A stretch of DNA of 64,000 nt from Ww85 sp963745765 (GCA_963745765.1 CAVUYQ010000032.1:6460-70459); one strand, 5' to 3'. Shown: positions 15,582-25,821, counted from the stretch's first letter. Numbers and translations: made by a program. The notes: a model not told the origin generated them from the letters alone.

Positions 15582-17195
15582 ATGGTTAAAAGTATTTCAG
15601 CAGAAGAACTGAGAAAATACTTCTCAGGCGCGGGTGAATATGCCCTGATCGATGTTCGCGAGCAGGGGGAGTTCTCAAGAGGGCATCAACTGCTGGCTTG
15701 CTCTGTCCCCTTGAGCCGGATGGAGCTGGTTATCAACGATCTGGTACCGGCGCTTGCCACGCCCATTGTTCTGGTGGACGACGGGCCGGCGGACAAATAC
15801 CAGCACGCGCAGCGCGCAGCAGAGCGGCTGGCGGAGTTTGGCTACACTGATGTCTCCATCCTGGAGGGCGGCATGCAGGGCTGGCGTGAGGCCGGTTACC
15901 GCCTGTTCAGCGGTGTCAACGTGGTCAGCAAGGCCTTTGGTGAGTTCGTTGAAACCGAATATAACACCCCATATATTGCACCCGGGGCCCTTCATGAGAA
16001 AATTGCCAAGCAGGAAAAGCTGGTGATTTTCGATGCCCGACCGGAGGAGGAATTTCAGCGCATGAACATACCGGGGGCGGTCAACGTCCCCGGTTCGGAG
16101 CTGGTGTATCGTTTCTTTGAGATGGTGCCGGACGACGAGACCCTGGTGGTGGTCAACTGCGCCGGCAGAACCCGCAGCATTATCGGTGCCCAGTCGTTGA
16201 TCAATGCCCGGGTTCCCAACCCGGTAACGGCTCTTAAAGACGGCACCATGGGCTGGCACTTGGCGGGTTTTGAGCTAGAACACGGCCGTCGCCAGAACCT
16301 GCCGACACCCTCGGCCCAAGGTACGTCCCGGGCAGAAGAATGCGCCCAGCGGGTGGCCGAACGTTTCAAGGTCCGGAAAATCGACCGGACGGTTCTGGCC
16401 GGGTGGCAAAAGGAATCCGCCGACCGGACGCTCTATTTGTTGGATGTGCGTCTGCCCGGGGAGTATCTAGCGGGCCATCTGGCGGGCTCGCGCAGCGCGC
16501 CGGGCGTCCAGCTGATCCAGGCCACGGATGAGTATCTGGCGGTTCGAAATGGTCGGGTGATCCTGATCGACGACAACGGCATCCGCGCTGTGATGACGGC
16601 CTCCTGGCTGATCCAGCTGGGCTGGCCGGATGTTTACGTGCTGGAGGGCGGCCTGGCCGGAGAGGCGCTTGTCAAGGGCCCGCATCTACCGCAGATTGCC
16701 GGGTTTAAAAAAGCGCCGGCCATATCGGCGGCGGCCCTCAAGCAGCAGCTGGAAGGCGGAAACCCCATCGCGCTGATCGATGTCTCCACCAGCCGCGAGT
16801 ATCGCCAGGCGCACATACCGGGCGCCTGCTGGATCATCCGTTCCCGCCTGACACGCGACCTTGAACGGTTCCCGACCTCCCAAAAGTTTCTGCTTGTCTC
16901 GCCGGACGGAATCCTGGCGCACCTTGCTGCCGCAGAGCTGCAGGCACTCCGACAGCAGACGCCGGTCGAGGTGCTGGAAGGCGGCCTTGCCGCCTGGATC
17001 GCGGCCGGATACGCGACCGAGCAGGGACTGACCGCTCCTCTCTCAGACCTGGAGGACGTCTGGTATAAGCCCTATGAATTCAGCGACGCGCCGGAAGCGG
17101 CCATGAAAGAATACCTGACCTGGGAGGTTGCGCTGGTCGAAGGGCTGGCAAAAGATGGGTCGCTGACGTTTAAGCATTATGTTGCGACGGATTGA
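15582..17195 (+). CDS. Four-domain rhodanese-like protein
   Basis: This 537-residue cytoplasmic protein is built of four rhodanese modules at about 1-115, 125-250, 270-375 and 385-490, with a short C-terminal tail. Each has the start motif (LIDVREQGEF, IFDARPEEEF, LLDVRLPGEY, LIDVSTSREY) and the end motif LEGG or equivalent. Only the second has the catalytic cysteine loop (VVNCAGRTRS). The others read VDDGPAD, IDDNGIR and VSPDGIL, so a single active site with three structural or binding domains is expected. Rhodaneses of this kind transfer sulfane sulfur. GC is visibly higher than in neighbouring genes, which may mean transfer. Only its CDS lies between two fairly empty regions. Confidence 0.9.
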   Translation: MVKSISAEELRKYFSGAGEYALIDVREQGEFSRGHQLLACSVPLSRMELVINDLVPALATPIVLVDDGPADKYQHAQRAAERLAEFGYTDVSILEGGMQGWREAGYRLFSGVNVVSKAFGEFVETEYNTPYIAPGALHEKIAKQEKLVIFDARPEEEFQRMNIPGAVNVPGSELVYRFFEMVPDDETLVVVNCAGRTRSIIGAQSLINARVPNPVTALKDGTMGWHLAGFELEHGRRQNLPTPSAQGTSRAEECAQRVAERFKVRKIDRTVLAGWQKESADRTLYLLDVRLPGEYLAGHLAGSRSAPGVQLIQATDEYLAVRNGRVILIDDNGIRAVMTASWLIQLGWPDVYVLEGGLAGEALVKGPHLPQIAGFKKAPAISAAALKQQLEGGNPIALIDVSTSREYRQAHIPGACWIIRSRLTRDLERFPTSQKFLLVSPDGILAHLAAAELQALRQQTPVEVLEGGLAAWIAAGYATEQGLTAPLSDLEDVWYKPYEFSDAPEAAMKEYLTWEVALVEGLAKDGSLTFKHYVATD

Positions 17196-17447
17196 AGACG
17201 AAACGGACTTGATGCGGCTCAAGAACGACCATAGCTTCAGACTCTTGGCATTACGAGTTTTGCCGCATGGGAGACGGCGCTCAACTCCACGTTGAGGCTA
17301 TAGAAAAAGGCCGTAAAACGGGGACTGATTTATTATTAATAACAAAATAAATCACCCAATAAACTAGTTATTTAGCCGTATGCAAAGCTAATACGGAATT
17401 ATTACGAAACCAACAAACTCCAGCAAAATATATCCTGAGGAAACAAA

Positions 17448-17867
17448 ATGTCACAGGTAAAACTTAGAGGCAGCTGTTTATGTGGTGTTGTAAAATACGA
17501 AGTGACCGGTGATCTGCAGCGTTTTTATCACTGCCACTGTTCACGATGCAGGAAGTCTTCAGGAACGGGACATGCTTCCAATCTGATAATGACAAACGCA
17601 AGGCTTGTATTTACTCATGGAGAATCACTACTCAAACAATTCAAAGTTCCTGATGCTTTAAGGTTTTCCAGACAATTCTGTACTGAATGCGGTAGTCCGG
17701 TTGCACGATTTATTCCTGAATTGAACGCAGTGGTGGTTCCCGCAGGCTCATCGGATGACACCATCCCTATCAAACCTCAGGCACGCATATACTGGGACTC
17801 ACGCACGGAATGGTCGTGTGACGGAGATACGTTACGGAGATTCCCGGAAGGCCCTCCACGTTCCTGA
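17448..17867 (+). CDS. GFA family protein (Mss4-like zinc fold)
   Basis: This is a 139-residue protein of the glutathione-dependent formaldehyde-activating (GFA/CENP-V) family. It has the zinc-binding pattern GSCLCGVVKYEV at residues 9-20, YHCHCSRCRKSSG near 32-44 and FCTECGSPV near 79-87. That supplies all Cys pairs expected for the two zinc sites. These proteins are often annotated as S-(hydroxymethyl)glutathione synthase, but most members have no proven activity. Start follows TGAGGAAACAAA, an acceptable ribosome site. Single-gene unit. Confidence 0.85.
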   Translation: MSQVKLRGSCLCGVVKYEVTGDLQRFYHCHCSRCRKSSGTGHASNLIMTNARLVFTHGESLLKQFKVPDALRFSRQFCTECGSPVARFIPELNAVVVPAGSSDDTIPIKPQARIYWDSRTEWSCDGDTLRRFPEGPPRS

Positions 17868-17918
17868 TCTGCTTCCAAGAATGAAAAGGAAAGAAAATAA
17901 GAAAAACCAGATACCCCT

Positions 17919-18064
17919 TAGCAGCGTGTCGGAGAAACTCTCTTTCCCCATCTCATCGTTATTGTAAAAAAATCAATGCTCGCAATATTAGGTATATGGC
18001 TCTGCTTGATTTTCTTACAATACCTCGATCTGAGCAAAAATTATATTTCTCCGACACGCTGCTA
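17919..18064 (+). repeat. MITE-like inverted repeat, copy 1
   Basis: This 146-base element has ends TAGCAGCGTGTCGGAGAAA and its exact complement. The interior is shared with the copy at 49499-49643 (CCCCATCTCATCGTTATTGTAA..., ATGCTCGCAATATT, CCTCGATCTGAGCAAAAA). It carries no gene. The two copies differ in their terminal bases (GCAG here, GGAG there), but each copy's two ends still pair. Confidence 0.85.
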
Positions 18065-18131
18065 GCGACACCGCTAAAGAATGAAGCGGTACGAAATCGT
18101 ATTTCTAGAGGAAAGCGGCCATAAAGACCGG

Positions 18132-18854
18132 CTACATCGGTTGATCCACGACAACAACATGCATTTCTCTGGGTCCATGGGCGCCATGCACCAGCTTCGA
18201 TTCGATATCGGCCGTTTTTGAAGGGCCGGAAATAAAAACGTATGACGATGACGGCGGGTCTCGGCGAAGGACAGCATAGAGCTCGGTGAGGTTGGCCAGC
18301 AGGTTTTCCAGTCTGAGCAGTCCGATATGAATTGCCGGTACTAAAGATGTCGAGCGAGGCTGGCCCTCCATGGTTATCTGCACTACTGTTGCCGAATCGG
18401 CAACACCCCAGGAAGGAGCGGTTATGCCAACGAAAGAAGAGATTGTCTTCTCCCGAAGATCGGTCTCAATTGCACTGGTCGTATGCAGGACCATGCCATC
18501 ATCAAGCCTTGTTGATAATGCCAGCGCAGCAATATCGGGATGATCGTGCTGGATAATCTGCCTGGCCGAGTCAAATTCCGGTTCCGAATTACGAATAATA
18601 TCAACGATGGTTTCTCCGGCAGCCGCAAAACCGTTTACTGGATGGACATTGAGGTTGAGCAGTACTGCGCTTTCCTGGAACTGCTTAAGCAACTCACCTC
18701 TGCTCTGTTGTGAACGGTTGTTTATCCGCTCCAAAACCTCACCGCTGTCAGTGCTTTGAAAAAGTGATGGACACTGTTCCGCGCCTCTGACCTGCGAGGG
18801 AGAATGGCCAAGTGCCGTGCGAATATGAGACATGAATGTATAATGATCAGTCAT
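18132..18854 (-). CDS. lutC: LutC/YkgG-family lactate utilization protein C
   Basis: This 240-residue LUD-domain protein is the third subunit of the LutABC L-lactate oxidation complex. The C-terminal LUD core is visible: GITAPSWGVADSATVV near residue 145, MVLHTTSAIETDL before it, and SSYVFISGPSKTADIESKLVHGAHGPREMHVVVVD at the end, which is the diagnostic GPS-TADIE block. It overlaps lutB by 8 bases and is the last gene of the long minus-strand operon, 68 bases from the MITE-like repeat. The complex converts lactate to pyruvate and passes electrons through its iron-sulfur subunits. Confidence 0.92.
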   Translation of the reverse strand: MTDHYTFMSHIRTALGHSPSQVRGAEQCPSLFQSTDSGEVLERINNRSQQSRGELLKQFQESAVLLNLNVHPVNGFAAAGETIVDIIRNSEPEFDSARQIIQHDHPDIAALALSTRLDDGMVLHTTSAIETDLREKTISSFVGITAPSWGVADSATVVQITMEGQPRSTSLVPAIHIGLLRLENLLANLTELYAVLRRDPPSSSYVFISGPSKTADIESKLVHGAHGPREMHVVVVDQPM

Positions 18855-20313
18855 TTTTCACCTCGGCTTCTTTTCTGTTCCTTTCGGCAATCTTCCTTTG
18901 TTGCCAGCGCGTGCGAAAACTCTTTTTAGCCAGCGGCGGCAGATCCCGGTCTTTTGTCCAGGCTCCCGCCGGACCAAAAAGCTTGGTAATCATGCCGTTT
19001 TTTGCGATAAACGGCCCTTGCAGGGAGGCGAGCAGCTTTAGCACACCGTGATACAGGGGGCCGTTACTAATCAGTATCCGCCAGAACCTGAAGGTCATCG
19101 CCTCGACAGGCTTATGCGCCTTCACCTGCCAGTCCGGATCACCATAGGCGAGTTTCTTTCTCAATGCCAGCAGCATCCTTGGCAGGTCATTGTTCACCGG
19201 GCAGATATCGAGACAGGCACCGCACAGACTCTCTCCCTTGCAGAGATCGGCGTGCTCATTGATGCCGTAAAACAGCGGGGTCAAAACAGCTCCAACGGGA
19301 CCGGAATAAAGGGCGTCGTATGCGTGACCGCCGATGCGGCCGTAGACCGGGCAGATATTTAGACAGCCGCCGCAGCGTATGCAGGCAAGCACTTCTCTGA
19401 ATTCAGGATCAGCCAGGATCCTGGATCTGCCGTTGTCAACCAGAACGAGGTGAAACTCGGACGGACCATCCGGATCTCCATCAGGGCTTGGGCCTCCGGC
19501 GAAACTTACATAGGTGCTGATTTTCTGAATTGCCCCCGCCATAGTGAGCAGTTGCAAGAGATCCTGGTGATCCTCCATTGTTGCAACAATGCGTTCAATA
19601 CCCATCAAGGCCACGTTAATCCGGGGCATGGTGGTGGCCATACGGATGTTGCCCTCGTTGGATACCAGGCTGATCTCTCCGGTTTCCGCGCAGGCCAGGT
19701 TGCAGCCGGTGATTCCCATATCGGCATGAAGCAGTTTCTGCCGCAGGGCGTTGCGGGCAGCCCGGGTCAAAGTCGGCGGATCTTCCGAGTATTCCATATC
19801 CAGCTTTTCGGCAAACAGGGTACCAATCTGCTGGCGATTCAGGTGGACGCAGGGGCCGAGAATATGCGAGGGAGGCTCTTCTCGCAGCTGGACAATATAT
19901 TCACCGAGGTCCGTTTCGACGACCTCAATGCCTTCTTTCTGCAGCAGCGCATCGACACCTATCTCCATGGAGACCATGGACTTACCTTTGACCACACGTT
20001 TCACATCGTGACGCCGGGCCAGATCAAGGCAATAGGCAGCTGCCTCTTCGGCAGTTTCTGCACAATAGACCTGCCCGCCGCGAGCTTCGACTTTTTCGAT
20101 CAGCATACCCAGGACGATATCGAGATTCTCCAGGGTCTGCATGCGCTTGCGCTTGACACGCTCCCTCGGGTCGGACGCACCCAAACTCTCCCAATGTGCA
20201 AGGGCTCCGCGGCCATAGCGGTTCTGCAGGTTTTTCAGGTTTTTCTGCAGACTCTCGCTGGCCAGTCCCCGGCGTGCACCTTCCTTGTAATCTTTTGCTG
20301 CGGAATAACTCAT
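18847..20313 (-). CDS. lutB: LutB/YkgF-family iron-sulfur lactate oxidation protein
   Basis: This 488-residue protein has an N-terminal LUD domain (about 60-290, including the motif VKGKSMVSMEIG and TGCNLACAETGEI) and a C-terminal double 4Fe-4S domain. The cluster motifs are CIRCGGCLNICPVY near residue 312 and CGACLDICPV near residue 362. The DUF3390-like tail follows. It overlaps lutA by 4 bases and lutC by 8 bases, so the three are translationally coupled. Length and motif order match LutB, the electron-transfer and probable catalytic core of LutABC. Confidence 0.94.
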   Translation of the reverse strand: MSYSAAKDYKEGARRGLASESLQKNLKNLQNRYGRGALAHWESLGASDPRERVKRKRMQTLENLDIVLGMLIEKVEARGGQVYCAETAEEAAAYCLDLARRHDVKRVVKGKSMVSMEIGVDALLQKEGIEVVETDLGEYIVQLREEPPSHILGPCVHLNRQQIGTLFAEKLDMEYSEDPPTLTRAARNALRQKLLHADMGITGCNLACAETGEISLVSNEGNIRMATTMPRINVALMGIERIVATMEDHQDLLQLLTMAGAIQKISTYVSFAGGPSPDGDPDGPSEFHLVLVDNGRSRILADPEFREVLACIRCGGCLNICPVYGRIGGHAYDALYSGPVGAVLTPLFYGINEHADLCKGESLCGACLDICPVNNDLPRMLLALRKKLAYGDPDWQVKAHKPVEAMTFRFWRILISNGPLYHGVLKLLASLQGPFIAKNGMITKLFGPAGAWTKDRDLPPLAKKSFRTRWQQRKIAERNRKEAEVKND

Positions 20314-21050
20314 GCCTTCCCTCCCGTAGCTGCAAGAATCTCGGCAATGTGTTTGACCTGCACCGATTCACCCCGGCGCGACAGTCTCCCCTTTATATTC
20401 ATCAGGCAGCTCATGTCACAGCCGGTTACATAGTCGGCACCGCTGGCCAGGATATCATCGACCTTTCTGTCAGCCATGGCGGCACTGATATCGGCATAAT
20501 TAATACTGAAGGTGCCGCCGAATCCGCAACACACATCATGATCGTTCATTTCGATAAATTCCAGTCCGTCAACATGGCTAAGCAACCGTCGCGGCTGCTC
20601 TTCGACCCCGAGACCGCGAAGCAGATGGCAGGAGTCATGATAGGTGACCCGGGCCGGAAACCTGGCTTTGACATCGTCTACACCAAGAACATCGACCAGA
20701 TATTCACTGAACTCGTAACAACGCGAGGCCACCGCCTTGACGCGCTTCTGCAGGCTCTGGTCATCGTTCTTGAACAGATCCGGATAATGATGCCTGACCA
20801 TTTGCACACAGGACCCGGAAGGGCAGACAATCGCCTCGGAATCACCAAACAGTTCAACAAACCTCAGAGCCGCGGCCTTGGCCTCTTTCTGATAGCCGCT
20901 GTTAAACGCCGGCTGGCCGCAACATGTCTGGCCATCAGGATAGTCAAGGCTGACACCAAGACGCTCGAGAACGGTCACCATTGCCTCTCCCACGTCAGGA
21001 AAAAGCGAATCAACCAGACACTGGATAAAAAGTGATACTTGAGAACTCAT
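20310..21050 (-). CDS. lutA: LutA/YkgE-family protein (CCG cysteine-rich domains)
   Basis: This 246-residue protein has two CCG cysteine-rich domains: CLVDSLFPDVG...QTCCGQPAFNSGY near the start and HDSCHLLRGL...DVCCGFGGTFS near the end. These would bind a special 4Fe-4S cluster as in heterodisulfide reductase HdrB. The start is placed at MSSQVSLFIQ because AAGAAGG lies seven bases upstream. A longer reading from 21104 has no ribosome site. First of the coupled lutABC genes, about 120 bases after the dehydratase gene. Confidence 0.93.
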   Translation of the reverse strand: MSSQVSLFIQCLVDSLFPDVGEAMVTVLERLGVSLDYPDGQTCCGQPAFNSGYQKEAKAAALRFVELFGDSEAIVCPSGSCVQMVRHHYPDLFKNDDQSLQKRVKAVASRCYEFSEYLVDVLGVDDVKARFPARVTYHDSCHLLRGLGVEEQPRRLLSHVDGLEFIEMNDHDVCCGFGGTFSINYADISAAMADRKVDDILASGADYVTGCDMSCLMNIKGRLSRRGESVQVKHIAEILAATGGKA

Positions 21051-21170
21051 CGAAAACCTTCTTGCTGATATTTTAGGCAGACACCTGCCTGTCCAGCCGT
21101 TCACGCACTTTTACGCAACCCGTCCACCTTCTCTCAGAAATCCATGGGGAAAACGATAGCTTATATGCTT

Positions 21171-22853
21171 TTATTTATGCTTATCTGCAGGGAATCGGAG
21201 AATGGCACCCTTGTCGGCGGATTCGGCAAGTTGACTGTAGAGTCCCAGGTATCCCCGCGTATATTTTGGGGCGGGCCTGGTCCATTGTGCCAGTCGCCTG
21301 GCTATCTCCTCGCCGCTGAGATGCAGGTGCAGATCCCGGGACGGAACATCAATGGTGATCTTATCGCCATCCTGAACAATCGCCAGCGGGCCGCCTTCGG
21401 CAGCTTCCGGCGAGATATGGCCGACAAAACAGCCATTGTTGGTTCCTGAAAAGCGCCCATCCGTAACCAACCCGGTTTTCAGGGCCAGGCCTCTTCCGTA
21501 AAGCAGTTTCATGGCCATATACATCTCACGCATGCCGGGACCGCCTTTGGGGCCTTCATAGCGGATAACCACCACTTCGCCCTCTTTCACCTCTCCCTTC
21601 ATGATGGCCTGGTTCGCCTCTTCCTCGGAATCGAAGCAATGTGCCAGACCGGTGAAGGTGAGCATATCAGGATGAATGGCTGCCGGTTTGGTAATGGCTG
21701 TATTGGGGGCCAGATTTCCCCTGAGCACGGCCAAGCCGCCTTCCTTGCTCCAGGGATCATTCAGAGGGCGTATGATAATACCGTCCGGCTCCGGTGCATC
21801 GGATACATTCTCGGCAACCGTTTTGGTGGTAACGGTCATGGCATCCTTGTTGAGCAGGGGCAGTATCTGCTTCATGACCGCAGGTACCCCGCCCGCTTCA
21901 TGAAAATCGGGCACATTGGGCGCCGCAGCCGGATTCATCCTGGCCACCACCGGCGTTGTGCGGCTCAACTCCTCAAACCGGTCGAGATTCATCTCCAGTC
22001 CGGCTTCATAGGCTATGGCGGGCATATGCAGGGCGACGTTGGTCGAACCGCCAATAGCCGAATTGACCCGGATGGCGTTTTCAATACCCTTTTCGTTAAT
22101 AATCTGCCGGGCAGTGATACCCTTTTCTATCAAGGTGACAATCTGCCTCCCCGACGCCTGGGCGGCCCTGAGCCGGTCGGCATAGGTGGCCGGAATGGTG
22201 GCGCTGCCGGGCAAGCTGAGCCCGACAGCCTCGGCCAGGCAGCTCATGGTATTGGCGGTACCCAGAAACGAGCACGAGCCGCAGGTGGGGTTGGCCTTGT
22301 CTTCCAGCATCCGGTAGGTGGACTCGTCGATTTTTCCCGCTTTCATCATACCGAGGCTCTCGGTAATGGTGGTGGTATCGGCGGCCCGGCCGTCGAACAT
22401 GCAGCCTCCCTCCATCGGCCCGCCAACCACCATGATCGCCGGCACATCAAGACGGGCGGCCGCCATCAGCATACCCGGCACAATCTTGTCGCAGGAGCCG
22501 AGAAGAACAAGACCATCCAAACGGTGGGCCTCTATCATCATCTCGACAGTATTGGCTATCAGGTCCCGGCTGGGCAGGATGAAGTAGTTGCCCTTGTGCC
22601 CCTGGGCGATGCCGTCACAGGCCGCAGGAACCCCGAATTCCACCGGCGTGCCTCCAGCCTGAAAGATACCCTGCTTAACGTATTCCGAAACGTGATTGAG
22701 ATTGTAATGACCGGGCACGATACGGTTCCAGGAATTTGCGATACCGATCATCGGCCGGTCCAGGTCATAGTCGCTGTAACCCATCGATTTGTACAGCGTC
22801 CGGTTCATGGACCATTCGGGCCGTGTCAGGATGTCTTTGCTTCTTCGAAACAT
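21171..22853 (-). CDS. IlvD/EDD-family dehydratase, probably for a sugar acid
   Basis: This 560-residue protein is of the dihydroxy-acid/phosphogluconate dehydratase superfamily. Iron-sulfur cysteines are at LLGSCDKIVPGM near residue 120 and NPTCGSCSFLGTANTM near residue 190. The C-terminal DGRFSGTNNGCFVGHISPEA holds the substrate motif. The family includes IlvD (valine/isoleucine synthesis) and dehydratases for gluconate, xylonate, arabinonate and related acids. The setting (TRAP transporter, DapA-type aldolase, AOR) argues for a sugar-acid dehydratase giving a 2-keto-3-deoxy acid, not for IlvD. No ilv genes are nearby. The function is inferred from context and the substrate is unknown. Confidence 0.88.
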   Translation of the reverse strand: MFRRSKDILTRPEWSMNRTLYKSMGYSDYDLDRPMIGIANSWNRIVPGHYNLNHVSEYVKQGIFQAGGTPVEFGVPAACDGIAQGHKGNYFILPSRDLIANTVEMMIEAHRLDGLVLLGSCDKIVPGMLMAAARLDVPAIMVVGGPMEGGCMFDGRAADTTTITESLGMMKAGKIDESTYRMLEDKANPTCGSCSFLGTANTMSCLAEAVGLSLPGSATIPATYADRLRAAQASGRQIVTLIEKGITARQIINEKGIENAIRVNSAIGGSTNVALHMPAIAYEAGLEMNLDRFEELSRTTPVVARMNPAAAPNVPDFHEAGGVPAVMKQILPLLNKDAMTVTTKTVAENVSDAPEPDGIIIRPLNDPWSKEGGLAVLRGNLAPNTAITKPAAIHPDMLTFTGLAHCFDSEEEANQAIMKGEVKEGEVVVIRYEGPKGGPGMREMYMAMKLLYGRGLALKTGLVTDGRFSGTNNGCFVGHISPEAAEGGPLAIVQDGDKITIDVPSRDLHLHLSGEEIARRLAQWTRPAPKYTRGYLGLYSQLAESADKGAILRFPADKHK

Positions 22854-23038
22854 GCGTTCATCTCCGATTGTTGTTTGTTAAACCGGAATTATCTGGTATT
22901 CACCGCTGGCTGCACGTTCCACCCCTGTCGATGGTGGATACAAACCAGCACAGAAAATAACGCGCGGCTGATCCGGCAATGACTGACCGGAGCTGCTGCC
23001 GGGAATATACGGAGACAGGAATTGTTATCTCGTCGACG

Positions 23039-23959
23039 CTAGATGACCACGGTTTCGGCATACTTTTCGAGGAGCGGTTCCATCAGCATATGCAGTCGCG
23101 ACCGTACCAGGTTGATCTGGTGCGCATCGGCGTGCGAAGGCGGAAGCAGCGGCGGCCCCATTTTGAACCCGCGCAGTTCCAGCGCAAGTTTGAATCCTAT
23201 CGGGAAGGGAGCTGCGAACATGGTCCTGATAATCACCAGGATGGAGCGCTGCAGTTCGAGGGCCGTTTTCAGGTCACCTTCCTTCCAGGCCTCGTAAATG
23301 CCGACCATGATCTCGGGCAGGATGCCGGCCGTTGCCGTCATGCATCCTTCGGCCCCCATCAGCAGGCTTGCGAGCAGGTTTTCCTCACGCCCGGTCAGCA
23401 TGGCGATATCTGCCCCGGCAATGGCGATCTTGTCCTTGAAGTGCATGAAATCAACCATGCTGCCGCTGGAATCCTTCATCCCGACAACGGAATCATAACG
23501 GACCAGCCGTTTGACCGTGTCGTAGTCCAGCGGCGAGGTGAAGAGCGGAATGTTGTAGAGAATGACCGGTACGCCGCTTTTCTCGATAATCGTTTCGAAG
23601 AACCGTTCGACCATGGCGCCGGCTGGTTTATAGAAATAAGGCGGGGTGACCACGACCGCGTCACAGCCGATTGAACCGGCATACTTCGCCAGCTTGACGC
23701 ACTCGTCAGGAGTGGAGGCAACCACACCGGGGGTCACCGGGATACGACCGTTGACCTGCTCGACAACGATCTTCATGCACCGGCATTTTTCCTCGAAATC
23801 CATGTGGATTCCTTCTCCACACGAGCTCACCGGGAAGATGCCATCCAGTTTACGTTCAATGCCGAATTCCAGCAGTTTTCTGAATTCGGCCTCGTTTACC
23901 CGATGATTCTCATCAAAGGGGGTCATTTGTGCAGGGTATATGCCTTGTGGACGAAACAT
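23039..23959 (-). CDS. DapA/NanA-family aldolase, probable 2-keto-3-deoxy sugar-acid aldolase
   Basis: This 306-residue class I aldolase has the DapA-type TIM barrel. It has GIFPVSSCGEGIHM in place of the usual GTTGE loop, the VVTPPYFYKP motif, the catalytic tyrosine in VPVILYNIPLFTS and the Schiff-base lysine in VVGMKDSSGSM. The altered GxxxSCGE loop fits members that cleave 2-keto-3-deoxy acids to pyruvate and an aldehyde, not dihydrodipicolinate synthase. The start is set at MFRPQGIY because AAGGAG lies 10 bases upstream; 19 bases separate it from the AOR gene. It would act right after the dehydratase. Confidence 0.88.
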   Translation of the reverse strand: MFRPQGIYPAQMTPFDENHRVNEAEFRKLLEFGIERKLDGIFPVSSCGEGIHMDFEEKCRCMKIVVEQVNGRIPVTPGVVASTPDECVKLAKYAGSIGCDAVVVTPPYFYKPAGAMVERFFETIIEKSGVPVILYNIPLFTSPLDYDTVKRLVRYDSVVGMKDSSGSMVDFMHFKDKIAIAGADIAMLTGREENLLASLLMGAEGCMTATAGILPEIMVGIYEAWKEGDLKTALELQRSILVIIRTMFAAPFPIGFKLALELRGFKMGPPLLPPSHADAHQINLVRSRLHMLMEPLLEKYAETVVI

Positions 23960-23978
23960 ATCGTACGTTCTCCTTATT

Positions 23979-25818
23979 TTAGGGCCGTGTGGTCTCGAGG
24001 TTGTAAGGGATAGCAAGTTTTTCAAGCAGTTCAGGCGTGGGCTTGCCGTCTGCAGTCCAGCCGCGGATTTTGTAATAGGTTTTGATCAGCGGCAGCACAT
24101 CGACGGTCTCGCCCTTGCAGGGACCATCGGGCAGCGGCTCTGTTTTAAAGCGCTCAGGAAGCGTGTCCCCGTCGGCGGTCAGTCCCTCGCGCAGATTGAA
24201 CAGCCGCACGAGATTGTTTACCCGCTCGCCTGCCAGCAAGAGATTCATCGCATTACCGAAGGATTCGATACCGGTAAGTGACTGAAATAACGGCGCGATC
24301 TGTTCAAGCGTCAGGGTGAAGGCGGCAAAAAGGCAGAGCCCGCTGCAATTCACCAGACAATATAAGTCCTGCTGGGCCTTTACTATTTCAGGTTTAAACT
24401 CGGTGGTATGCAAGCCCAGTGGATTGTTCTGGTTCATGAGCTCTTCACCGATTGGCCATGCTCGCAGATGACAACCGCCCCGGTCGCTCGTCGCGTAAGC
24501 CAGGGCCATGCCCTTGCTCGCTCTCGGATCATAGGCAGGGAGTTCCAATCCCTTGACCTGGGCACCAAGTCCCTGTGCTCCGGGAATCAGTTCTTCAAGC
24601 TGCCTGACGCCCAGGCTCCATTCCCGCCCGGGACCCTCACGTTTGCCGATCAGATGGACAGCCTCGACAATGGCGGCGCTATTGCCCCAGGTAAGTTCGA
24701 TGCCGGCGGTCTCGGCGACGGTGATAAGCTTGCGCTCATAACAATCCATCAGAAAGCCGATGACGTTGCCGACCGATACCGCATCCAGCCCGTAGGCATC
24801 ACACAGATGCTCAGCCTCGATGATAGTAGGGATATCGGTATTACCGCAATGAGAACCGAAAGACCAGACCGTCTCGTACTCGGGACCTTCGGTGAAGGCA
24901 CCCTTGAGCGGTCCCTCCTTGACCCGGGCAATCTTGCTGCAGCGGATAGTGCAGGAGAAACAGGCCCGATGCCGCTCGTAATACTTCCGTACATCATGTT
25001 CGTCAATCGGCTTTTCATCCAGGGTTGACTGATGAAAATTCTTAACCGGATGAATGCCGGTGTAATCCATCAGGGAGAGAATTACGTTGGTACCGAACTC
25101 AGGTTTTGCCGAACCGGTATCAGGAGCGTTGGCCAGTTCGTTGGTGGACTCGCGCACCATCCGGGAGAATTCCCGGACATTGGAAGCCATTACCGCACCC
25201 GTTCCATTCACGACCAGGGCCTTCAGCTTCTTTGCACCCATTACCGCTCCCGCACCGCCGCGCCCAAAGGAGCGGTACTCCGTGAGCACGCCGGCCAGAG
25301 GCGACAAGAGTTCGCCGCTCTGCCCGATGCAGGCAATCCTGTGATCTATCGAGTAGGTCTCTTTGAGCAGCCGGTGCGTCTCTATCGTATCGACACCCCA
25401 GTATTCTTCAGCGGGAAGCAGTGAGGCGTTGCCGTTTTCGATGAGCAGCATTACCGGTGACGGTGACGCACCGGTAATGATGACCGCATCATAGCCGGCA
25501 TATTTCAGCTCCGGTCCGAGACTGCCGCCGGCGTTGGAATCAAGCCATAAACCGGTGGCGGGACTCTTGGTACAGAGCTCCATCCTGCCCGATGCCGGGG
25601 CTGATGTCCCGGTCAGCGGACCGGTGGCGAAAACCAGGATATTGTCTGGGACCCAGCGGGTCGCAGCCGACCGGCAGCCGCTCGTATATGGTATGAATGC
25701 CAAACCCCTTACCGCCTACGTACTGCTCCGCCATGGTCCTGTCCAATTCGACAGTCTCGATGGCGCCTGAAGTCAGGTCCACTTCAAGTATTTTACCTGC
25801 ATATCCATTCCACGCCAT
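23979..25818 (-). CDS. aor: Tungsten-type aldehyde:ferredoxin oxidoreductase, one-base frameshift
   Basis: Two frames join into a 612-residue AOR-family protein. The N-terminus MAWNGYAGKILEVDLTSG, with YVGGKGFGIHTIYERLP, lies in one frame. From about 25650 the rest (NILVFATGPLTGTSAPASGR, FGRGGAGAVMGAKKLKALVV, the cluster cysteines CFSCTIRC, and DLYCLVNCSGLC near the end) lies in another. One surplus base at about 25647 explains the shift, since 1840 bases equal 613 codons plus one. AORs oxidise aldehydes to acids with a tungstopterin and ferredoxin. AAGGAGATAAACA precedes the start. The gene sits between a ferredoxin-type gene and the aldolase, so the aldolase product is the likely substrate. 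It is inactive if the indel is real. Confidence 0.85.
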
Positions 25819-25821
25819 TGT

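Noticed and set aside
21171..22853. IlvD of branched-chain amino acid synthesis
   Set aside because: No other ilv genes nearby; the operon context is transport, aldolase, AOR and lactate oxidation.
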